A stretch of DNA of 64,000 nt. Origin: Candidatus Eisenbacteria bacterium. Lineage in GTDB: Bacteria > Eisenbacteria > RBG-16-71-46 > JACRLI01. Shown here piece by piece: positions 26,995 through 35,652 of this stretch (the first letter of the stretch is position 1; each line of letters begins with the position of its first letter). Made by a program: the position numbers and the translations under genes. The notes under the pieces are model-generated. The model did no database searches and was not told the DNA's origin. It was given only the letters and a program-made list of their open reading frames with translations. Location: contig JACRLI010000014.1 of the NCBI GenBank assembly GCA_016235265.1, forward strand, positions 311,405-375,404. The letters run 5' to 3'.

Positions 26995-29193
26995 ATGCCC
27001 CCGACCATGAACACGCTCGATCCATTCTTCACCCCTCGAGGCGTGGTGGTGGTCGGCGCCAGCCGGGACGAGGGGAAGCTGGGTTACGGGGTGGTGCGGA
27101 ATCTCGTGGAATCGGGCTTCCGCGGCGCCATGCATTTCGTCAACCCAAAGGCCGACCAGATCCTCGGGCATCCCTGCTGGCGCTCCATCTCCGATGTGCC
27201 CGATCCCGCCGATCTCGCCGTGATCATCGTGCCCGCCGAGAAGGTCCCGGAGGTGCTGGAGCAGTGCGGCGCCCGGGGCATTCGCGGGGCGATCGTGGTT
27301 TCGGGCGGGTTCGGCGAGACCGATGCGCACGGCCGGCAGCTGGAGCGGCGCTCGCTGGAGATCTCACGGCGGCACGGCATCCGCCTCATCGGGCCCAACT
27401 GCATCGGGGTCATCCACACCCACCTTCCGGTCAACACCACCTTCCTGATCAGCAAGCCCGTGCGCGGCGACGTCGCGTTCGTGTCCCAGTCGGGCGCCAT
27501 CTGCCAGGCGGTGATCGACTGGGGCGCGGGCATGGGCTTCGGGTTCTCCTACGTGGCGTCCTTGGGCAACCAGGCGGATGTCTCGGAGCACGAGATGCTG
27601 GGGGCGCTGGCGCGCGACGAGCGCACCCGCGTGATCACCATGTACCTCGAGGGCGTGAAGGACGGGGTGGCATTCCTGCGCGCCGCGGAGCTGGCGTCGC
27701 GCGCCAAGCCCCTGGTGGCGCTCAAGGTGGGGCGCACCGCGGCGGGGCGCAAGGCGGTGTCGTCGCACACCGGCGCGCTGGCGGGGCAGGCGGCCGCCTA
27801 CGTCGCGGCGTTCGAACGCAGCGGCGTGCTGCGCGCGGGCTCGGTGGAGGACCTGTTCGGGTGGGCCAAGGCGCTGGCGTGGAGTCCGCCGATGAAGGGC
27901 GACCGCGTGGCGGTGCTCACCAACGCGGGCGGGCCGGGCATCCTGGCGGCGGACTCCATCGAGGATTTCGGATTGAAGCTGGCCTCCCTGGCCGAGCCCA
28001 CCGTGCAGGCCATGCGCGCGGTGGCGCATCCGCACGCGGCGCTCCACAACCCGGTGGACATGCTGGCCTCGGGCGGCCCGGCGGACTACGCGAGGTTTCT
28101 GCCGCCGCTGCTGGCCGATCCCGGCGTGGACGCGGTGCTGGTGATCAGCGTGCCGCCGCCCATCGGCGACCAGGCCCCGGTGGCCGAGGCGGTGGTCGCG
28201 GCCACCCGGCACGCGGGCAAGCCGGTGGTCGTGGCGGTGATGGGCGACGCCACCGTGGGCGACACGCTGCGCGTGCTGCGGGCGGCGCACATCCCCGACT
28301 ACAAGTTCCCGGAGCACGCGGCCTCGGCGCTCGCGGCGCTGCACAAGCGACAGGCGTTCCTCGACCGCCCGCCGCACCGTGCGCCGGTCCTGGAGGGCGT
28401 GAATGCCCCGGCGGTGGGCCGGCTGCTGCGCGACGCCCCCGGCGAGCTGCTGCTGGGCACCGCCGCCACCGAGGTGGTGGCCGCCTACGGGCTGCGCGGC
28501 CCCGCGGAGACGCTGGCGCGAACGGCGGACGAGGCCGCCGCGTGGGCCGCGAAGAACGGCTTCCCGGTGGCGATCAAGGTGGCCTCCGCCGACATCTCGC
28601 ACAAGTCCGACGTGGGTGGCGTGGTGCTGGGCGTGGCCGACGAGGCGGCGGCGCGCGAGGCGTTCCGACGCGTCACCGAGGCCGGACGCAAGGCCGTGCC
28701 GGCCGCGCACATCGATGGCGCCACGGTGCAGCGGATGGTCCTCACCGGTCAGGAAGTGATCGTGGGCGCGGTTCGCGACGAGCAGTTCGGTGCGCTGGCC
28801 ATGTTCGGCGCCGGCGGGGTGGAGGTGGAAGGGGCGAAGGACGTGGCGTTTGGCCTCTGTCCGCTGTCGCGCGGCGAAGCCGAGGCGATGATCGACGCCA
28901 CGTTCGCGGGGCGGCGCCTGCGCGGGTTCCGCAACATCGCCCCCGCGGACCGCGAGGCCGCGCTGGATGCCCTGCTGCGTCTCTCGCGCCTGGCCGCCGA
29001 TTTCCCCGAGATCTCCGAGATGGAGGTGAACCCGCTGCGGGTGCAGCGCCCCGGGGAGGGTGCCGTGGCGGTGGACGTGCGGGTGAAGCTGGCCGGCGCG
29101 AAGGCCGGGGAGCCGCCGGCCGAGGCCGAAACCGTTGGATCCGCGCCGGTCGCGGGGAAGACGGCCCGCGGGGCGCCGCTGGCCTCGAAGTGA
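26995..29193 (+). CDS. ADP-forming acetyl/acyl-CoA synthetase, fused alpha-beta (Acs-type, ATP-grasp)
   Basis: A 732-residue fusion of the CoA-binding Rossmann domain (VVVVGASRDEGKLGYG near 15-30), a succinyl-CoA-ligase-like domain (about 150-450; VSQSGAICQAV, SHTGALAGQAAAY) and a C-terminal ATP-grasp domain (about 490-710; GFPVAIKVASADISHKSDVG, FGAGGVEVE). Such NDP-forming acyl-CoA synthetases interconvert acyl-CoA, ADP and phosphate with free acid and ATP; some relatives are protein acetyltransferase scaffolds, but no GNAT domain is present here. The ATG at 26995 is used; Met5 (27007) is an alternative. Confidence 0.87.
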   Translation: MPPTMNTLDPFFTPRGVVVVGASRDEGKLGYGVVRNLVESGFRGAMHFVNPKADQILGHPCWRSISDVPDPADLAVIIVPAEKVPEVLEQCGARGIRGAIVVSGGFGETDAHGRQLERRSLEISRRHGIRLIGPNCIGVIHTHLPVNTTFLISKPVRGDVAFVSQSGAICQAVIDWGAGMGFGFSYVASLGNQADVSEHEMLGALARDERTRVITMYLEGVKDGVAFLRAAELASRAKPLVALKVGRTAAGRKAVSSHTGALAGQAAAYVAAFERSGVLRAGSVEDLFGWAKALAWSPPMKGDRVAVLTNAGGPGILAADSIEDFGLKLASLAEPTVQAMRAVAHPHAALHNPVDMLASGGPADYARFLPPLLADPGVDAVLVISVPPPIGDQAPVAEAVVAATRHAGKPVVVAVMGDATVGDTLRVLRAAHIPDYKFPEHAASALAALHKRQAFLDRPPHRAPVLEGVNAPAVGRLLRDAPGELLLGTAATEVVAAYGLRGPAETLARTADEAAAWAAKNGFPVAIKVASADISHKSDVGGVVLGVADEAAAREAFRRVTEAGRKAVPAAHIDGATVQRMVLTGQEVIVGAVRDEQFGALAMFGAGGVEVEGAKDVAFGLCPLSRGEAEAMIDATFAGRRLRGFRNIAPADREAALDALLRLSRLAADFPEISEMEVNPLRVQRPGEGAVAVDVRVKLAGAKAGEPPAEAETVGSAPVAGKTARGAPLASK

Positions 29194-29285
29194 TGGGCCC
29201 GGGGCTCCCGGGAGCGGGGTGGATGTCCCGCCGTCGCGTGGGCTGAGCGCACGGAGGATGGGGGCGCCCGCCCTTCCGCGAAGAT

Positions 29286-29324
29286 CGAGATCGGCCGCCG
29301 GGGGAGCCCCGGCGGCCGATCTCG
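29286..29324. terminator. Bidirectional terminator between convergent genes
   Basis: A perfect 18-bp stem (29286-29303 with 29307-29324) with a 3-nt loop lies between the converging acyl-CoA synthetase and beta-barrel genes. The stem is very GC-rich. It is the only structure in this 166-nt gap. Confidence 0.75.
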
Positions 29325-29359
29325 TTGCCTGCTGGCGAATCTCCCGCGGGAATCAACCC

Positions 29360-30226
29360 CTACCGGAACCGAATCCCCGCGGAAAGCGTGAGGTGGTCGA
29401 ATTCGCCGTGGCCGGCGTCCACCATGTGCCAGTTCCCCTCGATGCCGTAGCTCAGCCCGCGGGAGCGAAACTCCAGGCCGGCGCCTCCGAACCCGCCGAA
29501 GCGGACGTCCAGGCCACGGTGGCCGAGACCCCAGATGTCGGCCCGATCCGGTGCGCCGTGCACCAGGTATGCACCGGCCCCGGCCTTCACGTAGGGCCGC
29601 ACGGAGGAGTACGGGAGCGCGCGGAGCGTGGCGACCGCGGTGATCGGGATCACGTAGTCGTGGTCGCGGTGCGAATACACCGGGTACGGGGGAGGCGCGA
29701 TGCCTGGGGAAGGGACCAACGGGGTGGCGGTCCCACCCGCCAGCGGCATGATCCCGCCGTCCTGGATCGCGCCGCGTCCCAGTCCGTGGTAGCCGGCCTC
29801 GATTCCCAGCCCCAGTTCCGGTGTGAGCCAGTGCCGCAAGCCGAGATCCACCGCGAGGCCCCCCTCGAGCCCGTCACCGCGGTGGCCCATCCCGGCCATG
29901 TCCATGTACGCGATGTAATCGCGGGTGTCGGTGACGCCCGCGAACCCCACGCCCAACAGGAACTCCGTGCCCCCGCGCTGCCTGTGGCTCCAGTCGCGGC
30001 GATGCCGGTAATCCCGCCTGCCGTGCTCACCGCGGTACCCGCCGCGGCCCTCTCCGCGGTCGCTGCCGCGGTACTCGTCGCGGTCACTGCCGCGGCATTC
30101 GCCGCGGTCACGGTCATGGCCTACCCGGCAACATCCGGGAGCGTCGCCACCCCCGCACTCTCCGGCCCATGCGGCCGCGGGCAGCAGGATGGCGAGGCAC
30201 AGGGCGAGAGCCAGAAGTCGATTCAT
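29360..30226 (-). CDS. Outer-membrane beta-barrel protein
   Basis: A 288-residue protein with a GGAGG-preceded ATG at 30226 and a signal peptide (about 1-21, ending AAAWAG). A charged low-complexity segment (about 30-78) with repeated RGxDRxE/YRG units and several His/Arg leads into an amphipathic beta-rich region from about 82, with alternating aromatic and Gly residues (FLLGVGFAGVTDTRDYIAY, PYVKAGAGAYLVHG). It ends LSAGIRFR, with the C-terminal aromatic plus charge of outer-membrane barrels. Likely an 8-stranded OmpA/OmpW-size barrel. Function unknown. Confidence 0.7.
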   Translation of the reverse strand: MNRLLALALCLAILLPAAAWAGECGGGDAPGCCRVGHDRDRGECRGSDRDEYRGSDRGEGRGGYRGEHGRRDYRHRRDWSHRQRGGTEFLLGVGFAGVTDTRDYIAYMDMAGMGHRGDGLEGGLAVDLGLRHWLTPELGLGIEAGYHGLGRGAIQDGGIMPLAGGTATPLVPSPGIAPPPYPVYSHRDHDYVIPITAVATLRALPYSSVRPYVKAGAGAYLVHGAPDRADIWGLGHRGLDVRFGGFGGAGLEFRSRGLSYGIEGNWHMVDAGHGEFDHLTLSAGIRFR

Positions 30227-30399
30227 GCTGCCTCCAGACAGGTGTGTTTCCCGGGCTCGGAACGCTCGCAAAGGCCCTCCCGCTCGGGAAAGCCCGGAAC
30301 TTCGTGCTGAGGGTACCACAGGTGCGCCGTGGAGGGTCCGGATGGGGCGGCAGCACTTGCGGCCGCGGATACCGAGGCTGGAATCCGTGAAAAATAAAC

Positions 30400-30427
30400 T
30401 TGACGGCATATAAATAAATCGTATAAT
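30400..30427 (+). promoter_or_regulatory. Sigma-70-type promoter of the PEP-CTERM gene
   Basis: TTGACG (30400-30405), a 16-bp A+T-rich spacer and a perfect TATAAT (30422-30427). It is the best consensus promoter in the window and stands out because the local sequence is A+T-rich. It predicts a leader of about 55 nt before the ATG at 30490. Confidence 0.75.
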
Positions 30428-30437
30428 CATGGGAGTC

Positions 30438-30457
30438 GGAAGTCCATCCGCACTTCC
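30438..30457 (+). other. Small leader hairpin
   Basis: GGAAGT (30438-30443) pairs with ACTTCC (30452-30457) across an 8-nt loop in the predicted 5' leader, upstream of the AGGAGG ribosome binding site. It could stabilise the transcript or bind a regulator. No known motif is recognised. Confidence 0.3.
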
Positions 30458-30489
30458 ATGGGATCCACCCCCATCCAGGAGGTTCATAA

Positions 30490-30837
30490 ATGAAGCATCT
30501 TGTTATCGCTGCGGCAGTTGCGGTTCTGGTTGGAGCCCTCGCCGGCCCCGCCGGCGCGATGATGCTGCAGGATCTGGGCCTGACCAACGGCGGGGACAGC
30601 CAGGAGCTGACGCCCGTGGCCCCGGGCAATGTCCCGTCATTCGCGACCACGCTCTCCACGCCCATCGGCAGCTCTCCCAGCGTGGGTGAGGGCGGCGGCG
30701 GCCAGCCGTCGGAAGGCTGGATCACGCCGACGGTCGTCGACCCGCTGTGCAACCCTGCCTCGCCGGTGCCCGAGCCCGCCACCCTCACGCTGCTGGGCAT
30801 GGGCGTGCTGGCGATGAGCAGGTTCCGCAAGCGCTAG
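30490..30837 (+). CDS. PEP-CTERM sorting-domain protein
   Basis: A 115-residue secreted protein with a perfect AGGAGG before the ATG. A signal peptide (about 1-23) is followed by a short Gly/Ser/Pro-rich mature part. Residues 93-115 are a textbook PEP-CTERM tail: VPEPATL, a hydrophobic stretch LTLLGMGVLAM, and the basic end RFRKR. Exosortase recognises and removes such tails during export. No exosortase gene is in this window. It is a very small substrate with no recognisable domain, perhaps a matrix or surface protein. Confidence 0.85.
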   Translation: MKHLVIAAAVAVLVGALAGPAGAMMLQDLGLTNGGDSQELTPVAPGNVPSFATTLSTPIGSSPSVGEGGGGQPSEGWITPTVVDPLCNPASPVPEPATLTLLGMGVLAMSRFRKR

Positions 30838-30867
30838 CAAGGTCGGGAACTCCCCACCCGCACCACG

Positions 30868-30906
30868 TCCGGGGCCGCCGCCAGGGTGGCCCCGGATTCG
30901 TTTCTT
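30868..30906 (+). terminator. Intrinsic terminator after the PEP-CTERM gene
   Basis: TCCGGGGCC (30868-30876) pairs perfectly with GGCCCCGGA (30888-30896) over an 11-nt loop, followed by the T-rich TTCGTTTCTT. It starts 30 nt after the stop codon. Confidence 0.8.
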
Positions 30907-30979
30907 CCCCTCTGATGAACGGCTCGGCGGCCCGACGGGCTCCCGCGCGCGCCGAAGCGACCGTTCCCGCGCGCGGCGA

Positions 30980-31438
30980 TTACCAGCGATGAAAAGCCGG
31001 GTGGCCTTCCTTCACCGCCACGAAGAGCCCGCGGCAGGTGGCGGTGGGCACCCCGTTGGCGAAGAGCGTGGTCTCCACCCAGGCGCGGTCGGGCGTGGAT
31101 TCCACCACCTTGGCGCGCAGCTCCAGCACCGCGTCCATCGGCGTGGGCTTGCGCAGCTTGACGTGGAATTCCGCGGTGACGGTGCAGGGCACGGTGTCGG
31201 CGCCGGCCTGGTTCATCAGGTGCCACGCGGCGGTCCAGTTGCTGTGGCAGTCCAGCAGCGTGCCGCAGATGCCACCGTTGACCGCGCCTTCGTAGGCCAG
31301 GTGGTGCGGCTTCGGCTTCCAGCGGCACACCACCTCGTCGCCCTCGACGACACTCTTGATCTGCAGTCCCTCGGGATTGTCCGGGCCGCAGCCGTAGCAG
31401 CGATTCCGGGGCGCGTACTTGTCCTGTAGGTTCTCCAT
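30980..31438 (-). CDS. PaaI-type hotdog-fold thioesterase
   Basis: A 152-residue single hotdog domain. The N-terminus carries the CYGCGPDNPEGL signature of a PaaI subfamily (residues 15-26), then HHLAYEGAVNGGICGTLLDCH with the catalytic-loop NGGI. Such proteins hydrolyse acyl-CoA thioesters in the cytoplasm. The ATG at 31438 is chosen because the upstream extension is Pro/Arg-rich and overlaps the symporter gene. It lies 10 nt after the symporter stop, so it is probably the third gene of the TPP-riboswitch operon; why a thioesterase belongs there is unclear. Confidence 0.82.
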   Translation of the reverse strand: MENLQDKYAPRNRCYGCGPDNPEGLQIKSVVEGDEVVCRWKPKPHHLAYEGAVNGGICGTLLDCHSNWTAAWHLMNQAGADTVPCTVTAEFHVKLRKPTPMDAVLELRAKVVESTPDRAWVETTLFANGVPTATCRGLFVAVKEGHPAFHRW

Positions 31439-31448
31439 GGGGGGAATG

Positions 31449-32882
31449 CTAGCGGCCGGGCGGCGGGATGGGCAAGCGGCTCCCGGAAGTGCGCCCGCGC
31501 CCCATCGTGTCCGCGGCATACAGGATCACGCTCACGCTCAACCCCGCGTAGATCGGCTCCAGCCCCAGCGCGTATCCAGCAGTCGCCCCGGAGAGCCGGG
31601 CCGGCAGCAGCCACGCCAGGGAGGTCCCGCCGCTCAGGAGCATCGAGGCCAGGGCGAAGCCGGGCCGCATCCGGAAGCGCTCGCTGTAGGAGGCCGCCAG
31701 CGGCACCAGCAGCGCGGGCACGCCCACCGAGCCCACGTCGTGCCACAGGTCCACCGCGGACTGGAAGAACAGCGCCAGCGCCACGGCCACCACCGCCGTG
31801 AACACGAAGCCCGCCTGCACGTAGGCGTTCACCCGCCGCTCGTCCGGCTCGCGCCGCCAGCGCCACACGAGGTCGCGCCCGAAGTTCACCCCGCCGATGA
31901 AGGTGTAACCGTCCACGGTGGACATCACCGTGGCCAGCAGCCCCAGGTAGAACAGGCCCTGCAGGAACGGGGGCAGGAACGCCAGCGCCAGCGCCGGGTA
32001 GGACTGCGCCGGGTTGGGGAGGTGCGGGAGCAGGGCCCGCGCGTACATGCCGGTGAAGGTGGACAGAAAGTCGAACAGCGCCCAGAACAGGATGGAAATC
32101 AGCACCCCCCGCTGCGCGGTGGCCTCGTCCTTCGCGGCGAAGGCCCGCTGGTAGAAGGTGGGCTCCACCAGCGTCTGCAGCGCGATAAAGTACCACACGA
32201 ACACGTACTGCGCGGAATTGCCGCCATGCCAGGTGAAGTGCGCGGCGGGCAGGTGGGTCTTGAGGAAGCCCCAGCCCCCGAAGCGGGCCGCCAGCAGCGG
32301 CAGGGCCACCATGAAGCCGGCGAACATCAGCACGAACTGCACGTTGTCCGCGTTGACCACGGAGCGCATGCCGCCGCGCAGCGAGTAGGCGGTGCCGAAG
32401 AAGGTGCCCACCAGCACCGCCACCCACAGCGGCCCGCCGAACAGCATCTGGATCAGCACGCCGAGCATCAGCACGTAGGGCGCGGGGGAGGAGAGGATCT
32501 GAAGCACCGCCGCGCCGGCCAGCCCCGCGGACCGGCCGTAGGCGCGGTGCAGCTGGTCGGGAACGGAATACAGCCGCGAGCGCCGCGCCCGCCGCGCCAG
32601 GAACATCGCGAACAGCGCAGCCCCCAGGTAGTAGGGCGCCCCGAACACCAGCCAGTTCGAGATGCCGTAGCGATAGCTGTACTCGCCCACGCCCAGGATG
32701 CCGCCATACCACGTCGTGACCAGCGTGGCCACGAACGAGGGCAGCGCCAGGGTGCGGCCCATCACCAGGTACTCGGCGGTTTCCCGACGGGCCGTGCCGA
32801 ACAGCCGCACGCCCACGTACAGCAGGAACGCGGCGTAGGCGCCGATCAGCGCCAGGTCCACCGGGTGCAGCGACGGGTTCAG
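31449..32882 (-). CDS. Sodium/solute symporter (SSS family), probable thiamine or precursor transporter
   Basis: About 477 residues with 12-13 hydrophobic segments. SSS-family traits are the N-terminal HPVDLALIGAYAAFLLYVG helix, the unwound-helix region TTWYGGILGVGEYSYRYG, SLRGGMRSVVNADNVQFV, and VMSTVDGYTFIGG. No ATG is available near the conserved N-terminus. I use a CTG at 32882 that overlaps the receptor stop (CTGA) and has AAGG 7 nt upstream; a GTG at 32861 is the alternative. Its place behind a TPP riboswitch and TonB receptor points to uptake of thiamine or its pyrimidine moiety, similar in idea to ThiV. Confidence 0.82.
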   Translation of the reverse strand: MNPSLHPVDLALIGAYAAFLLYVGVRLFGTARRETAEYLVMGRTLALPSFVATLVTTWYGGILGVGEYSYRYGISNWLVFGAPYYLGAALFAMFLARRARRSRLYSVPDQLHRAYGRSAGLAGAAVLQILSSPAPYVLMLGVLIQMLFGGPLWVAVLVGTFFGTAYSLRGGMRSVVNADNVQFVLMFAGFMVALPLLAARFGGWGFLKTHLPAAHFTWHGGNSAQYVFVWYFIALQTLVEPTFYQRAFAAKDEATAQRGVLISILFWALFDFLSTFTGMYARALLPHLPNPAQSYPALALAFLPPFLQGLFYLGLLATVMSTVDGYTFIGGVNFGRDLVWRWRREPDERRVNAYVQAGFVFTAVVAVALALFFQSAVDLWHDVGSVGVPALLVPLAASYSERFRMRPGFALASMLLSGGTSLAWLLPARLSGATAGYALGLEPIYAGLSVSVILYAADTMGRGRTSGSRLPIPPPGR

Positions 32883-35434
32883 AACTCCGCCTTCACCGCG
32901 GCGTACACGTTGCGGGTGGCCGCCGGGTAGAAGTACGGCACGTCGCCGTACACGTAACCGGACGTCTCGTGGCGCCTGTCGAGCAGGTTGTTGGCGCGCA
33001 AGTCCAGCAGCAGGCCCCGTGCGCCCGCCAGCGCCCCCAGGTCCAGCGTCGCCGAGGCGTTCAGCAGGGCGTAGCCCGGCACGATCCGCGCGGCGTAGCC
33101 GGGGACGGCGCGCAGTTCCGGCGTCCTGCGGTTGTCCTCGGTGTTGTCGAGGTACTGCGTGCCCACGCCCGCCAGCGTGAGGCCCACGCGCGACCCGCCG
33201 CGCCGCCAGGCCAAGGTGAGGTTCGCCATCCGGCCGGGGAAGCCCGCGATGACGTTGCCCGAGTAATCGTTGGTGGTGGCCGAGTCCACGTGCTCCAGGT
33301 ACGCGCCGAAGCGGTTGCGGCTCACGGTCAGGTTGCCTTCGATCGAGAGCCCGAAGCTCGCGCGCCACGAGCCTTCCAGCTCGATCCCGCGGTGGGAGGA
33401 GCGCGCCGCGTTGCCGGTGATGGGCACGCCATAGCGGTCCACCTGCCCGTTGGGCACGATCTCGTCGCGGAAGTCCATCCAGAATGCCGTCAGGCGCGCG
33501 TAGGCCGCCCCCGAGCGGTAGCCGCCACCCGCCTCGAAGTCGTTCATCCTCTCCGGGTGGATCAGCGGGTCGTTGTAGATGCCCCGCGCGGGGTCCAGCT
33601 CGCCGAAGAGCGGCTTGCTGGAGGGATCGTCGGCCCGGTAGATCTCACCCAGGATGGGCTCGGCCGCCACGCGGGCGAAGCTGGCGAACGCGTGCCAGCG
33701 CGGGTCCAGGTTCCAGTTCGCCGCCACGCGCGGGTTCAGGAAGGTGTAGTCGAGCGCGAAGTCGTAGCCGTTGAAGCGGTCCTGGTCCACCGCGTAGCGC
33801 GTGCTGCGCAGCTGAAGGCTGGCGGTGACCCGCAGGTCGGGGCGCGCAAGGTATGTCTCCTGCGCGAACGCCGAGAGCACCCGCACGTGGCCCGTGTAGT
33901 CGTACATCCGCTGGTTGGGCTCCACGCCCGGGGCCAGCGCCCTCGCCCACGTGAGCTCGCCGAAGTGGCGCCCGCTGTGCCCGCGGGCCTCGCCGCCCAC
34001 GGTCAGCTCGCCGCGGCCGCCGGCGTGCGCCAACCTCACCCGCGGCACCCAGCCGTAGTGCTGGTTCTGCACCCACAGCCGTTGGGTGAGCTCGGACGCG
34101 GTGACCCGGAACTTCCCGTCCGGCAGGCGCACGGGGTTTCCCGCGGTGTCCGCCTCGTAGTACCCCGAGGGAAAGAGCGCGGAGTCCGCCACCTCGAAGG
34201 TGGGCAAGTGGCGCGAGGCCAGGTCCTGCGGGCCCCACGGCATGTCGTCGTAGTAGCCCTCGCCGGTGTACAGGAACAGCGTGGAGGTGAGCGTGGCCGC
34301 GTCGGAGAGCCGCGCGCTCTGGATCAGCTCGTAGTGCGGCTCGAAGAAGTTGTCGGTCTCGCCCTTCCACTCCAGCGGGTTGTACCGGCGGTCCCGGTCG
34401 CGGTCCCCGCTCACGGCCCCGTCGAGGTACGGGCGATCCACGCCGTAGTAGGCCAGGTGGAGCTGCTCCGGCCCGCCGTAGATGTTCAGCCGCGAGGTGA
34501 GGCCCTTGTCGAGACGCACCGCCGAGAGGAAGTACGACCACAGGCTGGACCACGACTGGTCGCGGTAGCCGTCGCTCAGGATGCGGGAGTAACGCGCGGA
34601 AACCGCGTAGCGGTCCTCGAACAGCCCCGACTCGTACTCCGCGGCGTAGCGCCGCGTGTTGAAGCTGCCATAGCCGGCGGAGAGCCGGAAGGCGCGCTCC
34701 GGCGTGACCAGCGGGGTTTCGAGGTTGATGGAGCCGCCCACCGCACTGGCGCCCGAGAGCACCGTGCCGGCGCCGCGCTGCACCTGCAGCAGCGAGGTGC
34801 TGGCCAGCAGGTCCGGGTGATCCACCCAGTACACCTCGTGAGACTCGGGGTCGTTCTCGGGCACACCGTTGATGCTCACCGCCACCCGGCGCTGGGAGAA
34901 GCCGCGCACCCGCACGTAGGAATAGCCCACGCCGTTGCCGGCGTCGGAGTAGGCGAACACGCTGGGGGTCCCGGCCAGCAGCATCGGGACGTCCTGGGCC
35001 CAGTACTTCTCCGAGACCCCGGCGCGGTCCAGCTCGGTGAAGCCCACGGCGGACTTCCGTTCCACGGCCCGCGTGGTGGTGACTTCCACCTGGGGAACCG
35101 GGATGGGGCGGCGCTCCAGGCGGAACTCGAGCGCCTCGCCGGCGTCGAGGCGCGCGACGGCCTGGCGCGAAGCCCTGTAGTCCGCCCGGGACGCCTCCAC
35201 CACGCACGGCGCGGAGGGAGGCGCGGGCACGGCCAGCAGGAAGCTCCCCTGGAAGTCGGTGAAGGTCTCGATGGCGGGGTCGAGCACCCGGACCCGCGCG
35301 TTGGCGAGCGGCGCGCCGGCGGTATCGAAGACCCGCCCGCGGAGAACCGTGGGAGGATCCGGTTGGCGGGCCCACGAAGGGCCCGCGGCCGCGAGCAGCA
35401 GCGCCGCAGCAATGAACAGTGGGAGGTTACGCAT
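32879..35434 (-). CDS. TonB-dependent outer-membrane receptor, probable thiamine uptake
   Basis: 851 residues from the ATG at 35434 (AAGGAAGG upstream). A signal peptide (about 1-23) is followed by a carboxypeptidase-regulatory-like beta-sandwich (about 30-110), then the plug (about 120-250) with VRVRGFSQRRVAVSINGVPENDP and the GAGTVLSGASAVGGSINLET end, and a 22-stranded barrel to the C-terminal aromatic YAAVKAEF. It needs TonB/ExbBD energy, none encoded here. The TPP riboswitch in its leader indicates that it imports thiamine or related compounds; a receptor in this position has been described as OMR1-like in other Gram-negatives. Confidence 0.88.
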   Translation of the reverse strand: MRNLPLFIAAALLLAAAGPSWARQPDPPTVLRGRVFDTAGAPLANARVRVLDPAIETFTDFQGSFLLAVPAPPSAPCVVEASRADYRASRQAVARLDAGEALEFRLERRPIPVPQVEVTTTRAVERKSAVGFTELDRAGVSEKYWAQDVPMLLAGTPSVFAYSDAGNGVGYSYVRVRGFSQRRVAVSINGVPENDPESHEVYWVDHPDLLASTSLLQVQRGAGTVLSGASAVGGSINLETPLVTPERAFRLSAGYGSFNTRRYAAEYESGLFEDRYAVSARYSRILSDGYRDQSWSSLWSYFLSAVRLDKGLTSRLNIYGGPEQLHLAYYGVDRPYLDGAVSGDRDRDRRYNPLEWKGETDNFFEPHYELIQSARLSDAATLTSTLFLYTGEGYYDDMPWGPQDLASRHLPTFEVADSALFPSGYYEADTAGNPVRLPDGKFRVTASELTQRLWVQNQHYGWVPRVRLAHAGGRGELTVGGEARGHSGRHFGELTWARALAPGVEPNQRMYDYTGHVRVLSAFAQETYLARPDLRVTASLQLRSTRYAVDQDRFNGYDFALDYTFLNPRVAANWNLDPRWHAFASFARVAAEPILGEIYRADDPSSKPLFGELDPARGIYNDPLIHPERMNDFEAGGGYRSGAAYARLTAFWMDFRDEIVPNGQVDRYGVPITGNAARSSHRGIELEGSWRASFGLSIEGNLTVSRNRFGAYLEHVDSATTNDYSGNVIAGFPGRMANLTLAWRRGGSRVGLTLAGVGTQYLDNTEDNRRTPELRAVPGYAARIVPGYALLNASATLDLGALAGARGLLLDLRANNLLDRRHETSGYVYGDVPYFYPAATRNVYAAVKAEF

Positions 35435-35463
35435 GGGCTGGCCTTCCTTCCGGAAAACGGAAA

Positions 35464-35487
35464 CCGCGCCCAGGCAGGGGAGCGCGG
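35464..35487 (-). terminator. Candidate riboswitch-controlled terminator hairpin
   Basis: Read on the minus strand, CCGCGC (35487-35482) pairs with GCGCGG (35469-35464) around a 12-nt loop and is followed by TTTCCGTTTT. It lies between the TPP aptamer and the receptor start, where an expression platform is expected. The competing antiterminator was not worked out. Confidence 0.5.
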
Positions 35488-35511
35488 CAGGAAAGAAAGC
35501 CTTCACTGTCG

Positions 35512-35591
35512 CCGTTTCCCTACGCTGGCATGACCCAGATCAGGTTCCTTAGGGTGTTTTCTCAGGCCGGAAATCCGGCCACCCCTAACGG
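35512..35591 (-). promoter_or_regulatory. TPP riboswitch (THI element)
   Basis: The minus strand from 35591 to 35512 carries the conserved THI-box pieces in order: P1 strand CCGTT, TAGGGGT, a short P3 hairpin GCCGGATTTCCGGC, CTGAGA, ACACCCT, GAACCTGATCTGG, GTCATGCCAGCGTAGGGAA, and the closing P1 strand AACGG. All TPP-contacting sequences (CUGAGA, the ACCUGAUC region, GCCAGCG) are present. It is compact at 80 nt, with no P3a. It should repress the downstream TonB receptor-symporter(-thioesterase) operon when TPP is plentiful. Confidence 0.95.
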
Positions 35592-35652
35592 CAGGAACCA
35601 GCATGCGGCGGCGTGGAAATGCTGTCAAGTCTCCTGTACCCTGCCGGGTGCG

